Origin: Mycobacterium sp.
GTDB taxonomy: Bacteria; Actinomycetota; Actinomycetes; Mycobacteriales; Mycobacteriaceae
Reading direction: 5' to 3'
NCBI GenBank assembly: GCA_028706695.1
Contig: JAQTVU010000024.1
Location: 1 to 12,168 of the forward strand
DNA length: 12,168 nt
The first letter of the stretch is position 1, and the number at the start of each line of letters is the position of its first letter. This document shows, piece by piece, positions 8,185 to 12,168 of this stretch. The notes under the pieces were generated by a model. The model did no database searches, was not told where the DNA came from, and was given only the letters and a program-made list of their open reading frames with translations. Made by a program: the position numbers and the translations under genes.

Positions 8185-8245
8185 CTTTTGGAAACAGCGC
8201 GGTGCGGCGTGGCTTGCGTTTCACACGGGTTGCGGACAATTGGCC

Positions 8246-8263
8246 GGTCGTCGAAAAACGACC
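8246..8263. promoter_or_regulatory. Small hairpin or operator, GGTCGT-CGAAAA-ACGACC
   Basis: Perfect 6-bp arms enclose an A-rich 6-nt loop, 76 bp before the ATG at 8340. It is too short to be a firm terminator and is probably upstream of or within the promoter of the secreted-protein gene. Confidence 0.3.
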
Positions 8264-8322
8264 ACGGTGTGGCTATGCGGTACTGCCGCACCGATGGATT
8301 GGGAATATCTGAGCCCTAATAT

Positions 8323-8330
8323 AAGGAGAG
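8323..8330 (+). promoter_or_regulatory. Ribosome binding site deciding the start at 8340
   Basis: AAGGAGAG lies 9 nt before the ATG at 8340. The in-frame TTG at 8331 directly abuts it and is too close to be used, so the ATG is preferred. Confidence 0.7.
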
Positions 8331-8339
8331 TTGACGCTG

Positions 8340-8957
8340 ATGGCGATCGTCGACCGGTTCAACATCAAGGTAGTTGCCGGCGCAGGGTTGTGCGGAGCCG
8401 CTATGGCGTTGAGCCCCAACGCGGCAGCCGCCCCGCTGATCACCGGCGGCCACGCGTGCATCCAGCAGACGGCGGGCGACGCTGCGCTGCCGGCGGCCAC
8501 GGGCGGATTGCCGGCCGCGGGCGGACCGGCGGCTGCCGGTGGACTGGCAGCGGCGGGCGGACCGGCCGCCGCGGGCGGACCGGCGGCCACCAACGTGTGC
8601 AGCGCTTCGGTCACCGACATGGCCGGTGTTCCCTTGGTTGCGCCCGGGCCGGTGCCGGCGGGTGCGGTGCCGGTCGGAGCTCCGCTGATTGCGCTCGGTC
8701 CGCCGGTGCCGGCCGGCGCGCCGCTGCCTCTGGGCGCGCCGCTGCCGCTGGGCGCGCCGCTGCCCGCGGGCGCACCGCTACCGGTGGTGCCGGTCGGTGC
8801 CCCGCTGATTGCGCTGGCCGGTGCTCCAGTGGATCCGGTGGTGTCCGCTCCGATCATCGACATGGCCGGGGCCAAGGACGCGCCGAGAGACCCGGTGCCG
8901 GCGGGCGGACCCGTGCCCGGCAAGCCGGTGCTGCCCGGTCCTTCGGCCGCGGGCTGA
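8340..8957 (+). CDS. Secreted Pro/Ala/Gly-rich repeat protein (Rv1435c-like by context)
   Basis: The product is 205 residues. A signal peptide is clear: a basic start (DRFNIK), a hydrophobic core (VVAGAGLCGAAMAL), and a likely signal-peptidase site after the AAAA at 28-31. The mature part is low complexity. Five six-residue units of type GGxAAA cover 55-84, four units of type GAPLPx cover 126-149, and the segment VPVGAPLIAL is present both before (111-119) and after (151-159) the second array. DMAG occurs at 93-96 and 174-177. Cys40 and Cys87 flank the first array and could form a disulfide outside the cell. The divergent position next to gap matches the Pro/Gly/Val-rich secreted protein Rv1435c of M. 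tuberculosis as I remember it. Function is unknown; a wall-spanning or surface role is inference from the signal peptide and repeats. Confidence 0.85.
   Translation: MAIVDRFNIKVVAGAGLCGAAMALSPNAAAAPLITGGHACIQQTAGDAALPAATGGLPAAGGPAAAGGLAAAGGPAAAGGPAATNVCSASVTDMAGVPLVAPGPVPAGAVPVGAPLIALGPPVPAGAPLPLGAPLPLGAPLPAGAPLPVVPVGAPLIALAGAPVDPVVSAPIIDMAGAKDAPRDPVPAGGPVPGKPVLPGPSAAG
8502..8591 (+). repeat. Five 18-nt coding repeats (GGxAAA)
   Basis: Five consecutive 18-nt units, each starting GGNGGA, encode GGLPAA, GGPAAA, GGLAAA, GGPAAA and GGPAAT. The unit stays in frame, so copy-number change would lengthen or shorten the protein by six residues without breaking it. Confidence 0.8.
8715..8786 (+). repeat. 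Four 18-nt coding repeats (GAPLPx)
   Basis: Four consecutive 18-nt units encode GAPLPL, GAPLPL, GAPLPA and GAPLPV. It shares the 18-nt period with the first array but has a different sequence. It is flanked on both sides by copies of a VGAPLIAL-coding segment. Confidence 0.8.
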
Positions 8958-8980
8958 GGGCCTACCGGCCCGAAACGGAT

Positions 8981-9022
8981 CGGAACGGACCCGCTGGGTG
9001 GCCACCCAGCGGGTCCGTTCCG
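8981..9022. terminator. Perfect 42-nt palindrome, bidirectional terminator
   Basis: Two 21-bp arms (8981-9001 and 9002-9022) are exact reverse complements with no spacer. The left arm begins CGGAACGGACCCGCTGG. As RNA it would fold into a very stable stem with a tight loop at TGGCCA. It lies 23 bp after the + strand secreted-protein stop and 72 bp beyond the minus-strand transpeptidase stop, so it serves both converging transcripts. There is no long T-run on either side, as is common for mycobacterial stem-only terminators. Confidence 0.85.
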
Positions 9023-9094
9023 TCTGACGTGTTTGGTTGGCGGGAGCGTCGGTGCAGCCGGCTGTCGCCGCGGCCAGTCCGGGCTATTCCGGGC

Positions 9095-9910
9095 CTATTC
9101 TTCCACGATCACCGGGTCGCCGACGGTGACGGCGTTGTAGTACCACTCCGCGTCCGCGGGGCTGAGGCTGATGCAACCGTGGCTCACATTCTCCAACCCG
9201 AGCGAATTGATGGCCCAGGGAGCTGAGTGCACGAAAAGGCCACGGCTGGTGATGCGGACGGCGTAATCCACCGGAAGGCGGTAACCGTCGGGGTCGTCGA
9301 CGGGGATGCCGACGCTGCTCGAATCCATGATCACCGAGCGTTCTTTGGACAACACGGTGTAGGAGCCGACGGGCGTCGGGAACTCCGGCCTGCCCATCGA
9401 GGCCGGCATCACCCCCTCTTCCCCCCAGTGGGGTCGGTGGTGCGGCGCCGGCAGCGCAGGCGGCGGTCCGGTTTCCGCTCCGTCGATGCTCACGGTGAAC
9501 GTGTGGTCTGAGATATTGGCGACGCCGACGACGGCGGGGCCCGTTTTGAACTGCAGCGAAACGCCGTGCAGACCGCCCACCGACAGCGCCACCGTGCTGT
9601 GCGCCGGCCAGAACCGGTCGGGCACCCACTGCGTAACGCCGCTGCCGAGCCATTCGAACCTGCCGGTCATCGCGGGCGACGATGTGACCTCGATGGCGCG
9701 CTCGGCCGCGCGCCGGTCGGCGACGGGCGCTCGGAACGTCACCACCACGGGGTGCGCCACACCGACGACCTCACCGCGCGTCGGGAGAACCGACGCGATG
9801 GCGGATCCATACGGCTGGTGGGCCGCCGCCAGGTCCACGTCGCCCAGGCCCGTGGTGGCACTCGCAGCGATCCCGATGACGGCGAAAATACTGCCAACGA
9901 CCGCCCGCAT
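9095..9910 (-). CDS. L,D-transpeptidase, YkuD domain, secreted
   Basis: L,D-transpeptidases make 3-3 cross-links in peptidoglycan (or attach proteins to it) outside the membrane through an active-site cysteine. The 271-residue protein has a signal peptide (core AVVGSIFAVIGIAASA, cleavage probably after AAA at 28-30), then an Ig-like beta domain at about 35-125, then the YkuD domain. FVHSAPW has the conserved His228 and VSHGCISLSP has Ser243, His244 and the nucleophile Cys246. The Asn often found two residues after the Cys is Ser here. Between SIDG (141-144) and MPASMGRPEFPTP (168-180) is a Pro/His-rich stretch of about 20 residues, where many family members have only a short turn. The ATG at 9910 is chosen for the AAAAGGAA box 8 nt upstream and the signal peptide; a longer 302-residue frame adds a non-signal extension. 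Length and neighbours match Rv1433 of M. tuberculosis as I recall. Confidence 0.95.
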   Translation of the reverse strand: MRAVVGSIFAVIGIAASATTGLGDVDLAAAHQPYGSAIASVLPTRGEVVGVAHPVVVTFRAPVADRRAAERAIEVTSSPAMTGRFEWLGSGVTQWVPDRFWPAHSTVALSVGGLHGVSLQFKTGPAVVGVANISDHTFTVSIDGAETGPPPALPAPHHRPHWGEEGVMPASMGRPEFPTPVGSYTVLSKERSVIMDSSSVGIPVDDPDGYRLPVDYAVRITSRGLFVHSAPWAINSLGLENVSHGCISLSPADAEWYYNAVTVGDPVIVEE

Positions 9911-9918
9911 GGCTCCGA

Positions 9919-9926
9919 TTCCTTTT
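9919..9926 (-). promoter_or_regulatory. Ribosome binding site of the L,D-transpeptidase
   Basis: AAAAGGAA on the minus strand ends 8 nt before the ATG at 9910 and supports that start over in-frame starts further upstream. Confidence 0.6.
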
Positions 9927-9948
9927 AACTGACAGAGTTGTAATAGTG

Positions 9949-9954
9949 ATCGTA
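9949..9954 (-). promoter_or_regulatory. Possible -10 element for the L,D-transpeptidase
   Basis: TACGAT on the minus strand fits TANNNT and lies in the AT-richest part of the 135-bp gap after the oxidoreductase. It would give a leader of about 32 nt. TTGC-type hexamers upstream are at 14 and 20 bp rather than 17, so the -35 is uncertain. Two TGTCACGA boxes (9958-9965 and 10009-10016) lie just upstream. Confidence 0.3.
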
Positions 9955-10045
9955 GGGTGTCACGACCAGTGCAAATGCAAGGGCGCGTAGACGATTCGGT
10001 CAAGCTTCTGTCACGATTCGGCCACGGAGGAGATCCGGCGTGCGG

Positions 10046-11470
10046 TCACCGGCCGCACGTGCGCAGCCGGCCCAGCGCCGACTCGGCGGCGTAGTAGCCG
10101 CACAACCCGTGGATACCGGCCCCCGGCGGCGTCGACTGCGAACACAGGTAGACGCCGGGCACGCCGATCGGGTAGGGATCGACGGCGATCCGCGGGCGGA
10201 AGAGCACCTGGAGCCGGTCGTTGGCGCCGCCGACGATGTCCCCGCCGACGAAGTTGGGGTTGTAGGCCTGCAGTTCGGCGGTGCCCTTGCTGACGGTCGC
10301 GACGACCTGCTCGCGAAATCCGGGGGCGAACCGTTCTATCTGGTCGACGACGGCGCCGGTGGCGTCCCCGGTGTAGCCGAACGGCACGTGCGCGTAAGCC
10401 CAGATCGGGTTGATGCCCGCCGCGGAGCGCGATGGGTCGGCCAGGTACTGCTGCCCGACCAGCACGAACGGTTGTTGCACCATCCGGCCCCGGGCGCGTT
10501 CGCGTTCGGTGTCGGCGATCTCGGCGAACGTGCCGCCGAGGTGGACGGTGCCGGCGCGTCGACAGTCGGCGTTCGTCCACGGGACATGGCCCTCGATGGC
10601 GAAATCGACCTTGAACGCGGCCGACCCCTGGCGGTAGCGCCGATAGGACCGCTTGATCCGGCCCGGCATGACGTCGCCGTAAAGATCCAGCGCCGCGGCC
10701 GGGGCGAGGTCGAGCATGACGATGTCGGCGGCGGGGATCTCCCGGCGGGTGGCGACGGTGATCCCGGTGGCGACCGCGCCGCCGTGCTCCTGCAGCGCGG
10801 CCGCCAGGGCCCGGCTGATCGCCCCGGATCCGCCCTCGGCCACGGGCCAGCCGTAGCGGTGGCCGGCGGCCAGGATCATCAGGCCCAGCGACGCGGTGAG
10901 CGGGCGGTCCAGGCGGGTATAGACGTGCGCGGCGGTGCCGCCGAACAGCGCGCGCACCTGCTCGGTGCGAAACCAGCGCGCCATCGCCGTGGCCGGCAGC
11001 AATGCGCGGGGACCGAAAGCGGCCAGGCGCAGCGGGTGACGCGGAATGTTGATCATCGGGCGCAGCAGGTCTTCGGCAAGGGCGTCGAACCCGGCCGCCA
11101 GGTCGCCCACCGCGCGGCGCCACCGGGTGCCGTCGGCTCCCATGCCCGCGACGGTGTGGTCGATCGACCGATACAGCACGCCGGCGGTGCCGTCGTCGAG
11201 GGGATGGGCGCAGTCTGCCTCCGGCCACTTCCACACCAGGCCGTGGCGCTGCAGGTCGATCTCCTGCCAGAACGGCGAGCCGACGCCCAGGGGGTGAAAC
11301 GCCGAACAATGGTCGTGGATGACGCCGGGCACCGTCAGTTCGCCCGAGCGCGCTCCCCCGCCGATCGTGTCGCGCGCCTCCAGCACCTGCACCTCCAGGC
11401 CCTGCCGGGCGAGATGGACGGCCGCGGCCAGGCCGTTGGGCCCGGCGCCGACCACGACCGCCCTCGTCAT
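10046..11470 (-). CDS. FAD-dependent oxidoreductase, phytoene-desaturase (CrtI)-like
   Basis: This is a probable cytoplasmic or membrane-peripheral flavoprotein of 474 residues. The N-terminal Rossmann motif GAGPNG (8-13) with an acidic VLEA end of beta-2, and the following GGGARS, bind FAD. The C-terminal PGVYLCSQSTPPGAG then HGLCGYYAAESAL (438-466) is the second FAD-binding stretch of the phytoene dehydrogenase/NAD(P)-binding amine-oxidase-like group. The substrate cannot be read from sequence; carotenoid desaturation is not implied, because no other carotenoid gene is nearby. The ATG at 11470 is chosen because it starts the Rossmann strand directly and overlaps the stop of a small upstream ORF by ATGA, suggesting translational coupling; it has no Shine-Dalgarno of its own. 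An upstream in-frame start (11527) would add a Pro/Arg-rich tail. The transpeptidase follows after 135 bp. Order and size match Rv1432 as I recall. Confidence 0.93.
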   Translation of the reverse strand: MTRAVVVGAGPNGLAAAVHLARQGLEVQVLEARDTIGGGARSGELTVPGVIHDHCSAFHPLGVGSPFWQEIDLQRHGLVWKWPEADCAHPLDDGTAGVLYRSIDHTVAGMGADGTRWRRAVGDLAAGFDALAEDLLRPMINIPRHPLRLAAFGPRALLPATAMARWFRTEQVRALFGGTAAHVYTRLDRPLTASLGLMILAAGHRYGWPVAEGGSGAISRALAAALQEHGGAVATGITVATRREIPAADIVMLDLAPAAALDLYGDVMPGRIKRSYRRYRQGSAAFKVDFAIEGHVPWTNADCRRAGTVHLGGTFAEIADTERERARGRMVQQPFVLVGQQYLADPSRSAAGINPIWAYAHVPFGYTGDATGAVVDQIERFAPGFREQVVATVSKGTAELQAYNPNFVGGDIVGGANDRLQVLFRPRIAVDPYPIGVPGVYLCSQSTPPGAGIHGLCGYYAAESALGRLRTCGR

Positions 11471-11643
11471 CGTGGGCCGCGCCGGGCCGCGCGGTGGACC
11501 GGGTTCTCGTCGCCGGGCCGGGGCCACGGCGGACGGGTCCGCATGCTCCCGACTCCGACGACGCCTGCTTCGACCACACCGGTCTTGACGTCGACGATGC
11601 GACAGCCTTGCCGCCGGACCGGCTGGGTTTCCAGCATGATCAC
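11467..11643 (-). CDS. Probable 58-residue ORF coupled to the FAD oxidoreductase
   Basis: I do not recognise this product. It starts at GTG 11643 (MIMLETQPVRR), with GAGGAGG (11654-11660) 10 nt upstream; an ATG two codons later is the alternative. The stop TGA overlaps the oxidoreductase ATG in an ATGA arrangement. Most codons end in G or C, as in true genes here. The sequence is a single short domain with RIVDVKTGVVEAGVVGVGSM, one cysteine at about position 13, and a basic, proline-rich tail. There is no membrane span. It could be a small partner protein, a peptide substrate, or merely a leader that loads ribosomes on the oxidoreductase. A + strand frame in the same place is codon-aligned antisense and is probably its shadow. 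Confidence 0.42.
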   Translation of the reverse strand: MIMLETQPVRRQGCRIVDVKTGVVEAGVVGVGSMRTRPPWPRPGDENPVHRAARRGPR

Positions 11644-11653
11644 CCGGATCTTC

Positions 11654-11660
11654 CCTCCTC
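11654..11660 (-). promoter_or_regulatory. Ribosome binding site of the 58-residue ORF
   Basis: GAGGAGG on the minus strand is followed by 10 nt and GTG (11643), or 16 nt and ATG (11637). The strength of the site is the main sign that translation begins here, upstream of the oxidoreductase. Confidence 0.45.
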
Positions 11661-11756
11661 GAAGTCGCGGCGACGCTACCGCCGCGAGCAGTCCTGTGGC
11701 ATGAACCGTCGGTCCGGCGCCGGCGTCGGAAGACACCTGGCCCGTGGTCGGCGGGC

Positions 11757-12107
11757 TTAGCGGGTCGCCAACCGCTCGGGGGGAAATCGTCGGCGCAGGT
11801 TGTCGATCAGGCCGTCGAGCGTCTTACGGTCCTGCTCTTCGATATGGGCCAGGCGCCGGAGGCCGCGGGCGCGTTCCCGGTCGCCGCCGGCTTCGGCGCC
11901 GGAGAGTGCCCTGCGGTATTCGTCGATCCGGCGGTCGAGCAGGCGGCGACGCTGGCCCAGCAGAGCCAGGAAATACCGGGCCTGTTGCAGGTTTGCCGCC
12001 TCGGCCGCGTCCGCGGCGGAATCGGCGTCACTGCCACCAACGCCATTCCACAGCGGCCCGGCATCTGGGCCGGCACCCGGCGCGTCAGAGAAATCGGCGA
12101 GGTCCAT
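11757..12107 (-). CDS. Conserved-looking helical hypothetical protein
   Basis: The 116-residue product is not one I recognise. The first 30 residues are acidic and Gly/Pro/Asp-rich with no signal peptide. From about 33 to 107 it is strongly helical and charged (QQARYFLALLGQRRRLLDRR, then HIEEQDRKTLDGLIDNLRRR). Heptad-like leucines suggest a coiled-coil hairpin broken at the glycine region 70-76. The pattern resembles small scaffolding or oligomerising proteins, but that is only a structural impression. The start ATG at 12107 has a weak GAGAG box 7 nt upstream and a promoter-like sequence just before it. The gene ends 113 bp before the 58-residue ORF and runs in the same direction as the oxidoreductase and transpeptidase, so it could be the first gene of that group. 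Confidence 0.78.
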   Translation of the reverse strand: MDLADFSDAPGAGPDAGPLWNGVGGSDADSAADAAEAANLQQARYFLALLGQRRRLLDRRIDEYRRALSGAEAGGDRERARGLRRLAHIEEQDRKTLDGLIDNLRRRFPPERLATR

Positions 12108-12127
12108 CTCGTTTCTCTCGGCTGGAA

Positions 12128-12156
12128 AATTTACCGTTCGCCGTGGCTAACACTAA
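12128..12156 (-). promoter_or_regulatory. Possible promoter of the 116-residue helical protein
   Basis: On the minus strand TTAGTG (12156-12151) and TAAATT (12133-12128) are separated by 17 bp, the ideal spacing. TAAATT fits TANNNT. Transcription would start near 12121, leaving a short leader that still contains the GAGAG box. The stretch is clearly AT-richer than its surroundings. Confidence 0.4.
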
Positions 12157-12168
12157 TGCGCCGGGCCC

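Larger units (their letters stand above)
7634..8339. other. Long divergent intergenic region between gap and the secreted-protein gene
   Basis: About 700 bp lie between the gap start (-) and the secreted-protein start (+). I find no recognisable gene family, tRNA or riboswitch. It contains the gap ribosome binding site, a doubtful minus-strand ORF (7690-8115), an inverted repeat GTGACA-N9-TGTCAC (8164-8184), a small hairpin (8246-8263) and an AT-richer stretch at about 8298-8325 that probably holds the promoter of the + strand gene. Open frames exist on both strands but several have no start codon. Confidence 0.6.

Noticed and set aside
8317..8322. TAATAT as the -10 of the secreted-protein gene
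   Set aside because: It abuts the ribosome binding site, so the transcript would start inside or after that site and lose it.
7634..8339. Riboswitch or structured RNA upstream of gap
   Set aside because: I could not find a known riboswitch core or a convincing multi-stem structure by eye; only short dyads are present.
8502..8786. CRISPR-like array
   Set aside because: The 18-nt units abut without spacers, stay in frame and encode a low-complexity secreted protein.
10040..11704. 554-codon + strand frame opposite the FAD oxidoreductase
   Set aside because: Codon-aligned antisense of a clear flavoprotein; no motifs, no ribosome binding site.
11494..11760. + strand 88-codon frame in the oxidoreductase upstream region
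   Set aside because: It is exactly codon-aligned antisense to the 58-residue minus-strand ORF, which has the better start signals and the overlap with the oxidoreductase.

Overview
The window looks like a chromosomal piece of a Mycobacterium. It is very GC-rich, with GC-ending codons nearly everywhere. It carries the mycobacterial gene order gap-pgk-tpiA-secG, flanked by a Pro/Ala/Gly-rich secreted protein, an L,D-transpeptidase and a CrtI-like FAD oxidoreductase. From memory, this matches the Rv1432-Rv1440 block of M. tuberculosis, read here in reverse. A phosphoenolpyruvate carboxylase gene (ppc) sits directly after secG. As I recall, M. leprae and M. avium-type species have ppc and M. tuberculosis does not, so a non-tuberculous species is more likely. 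This is inference, not a database result.

Layout, left to right. Positions 2-1306 (+) hold the C-terminal two thirds or so of a CPA2-type cation/proton antiporter, cut by the window edge. Its stop codon lies in a perfect 14-bp tandem duplication, 23 bp from the convergent end of ppc (1330-4137, -). Further right on the minus strand are secG (4259-4492), tpiA (4565-5350), pgk (5347-6597) and gap (6602-7633). Transcription therefore runs gap, pgk, tpiA, secG, ppc. gap-pgk-tpiA is tightly packed (4-bp gap, then a 4-bp overlap) and all three start with GTG. secG and ppc each have a -10-like hexamer exactly 7 nt before the ATG and no Shine-Dalgarno sequence, which suggests extra leaderless promoters.

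A long gap of about 700 bp (7634-8339) separates gap from the divergent secreted-protein gene (8340-8957, +). It holds inverted repeats and a doubtful minus-strand ORF with a very strong ribosome binding site. The secreted-protein gene converges on the transpeptidase gene, and a perfect 42-nt palindrome (8981-9022) between them is probably a bidirectional terminator. Then, all on the minus strand, come the L,D-transpeptidase (9095-9910), the FAD oxidoreductase (10046-11470), a probable 58-residue ORF overlapping the oxidoreductase start by ATGA (11467-11643), and a 116-residue helical protein of unknown function (11757-12107) with a plausible promoter near the right edge.

Functionally the window joins lower glycolysis (triose phosphates to 3-phosphoglycerate), anaplerotic oxaloacetate synthesis from PEP, a Sec translocon subunit and cell-wall cross-linking. 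I see no phage, transposon, CRISPR, tRNA or rRNA. Most of the window is conserved core genome. The interesting points are small: start and promoter architecture, small ORFs, repeats, an insert in the transpeptidase and a codon-usage patch in pgk.
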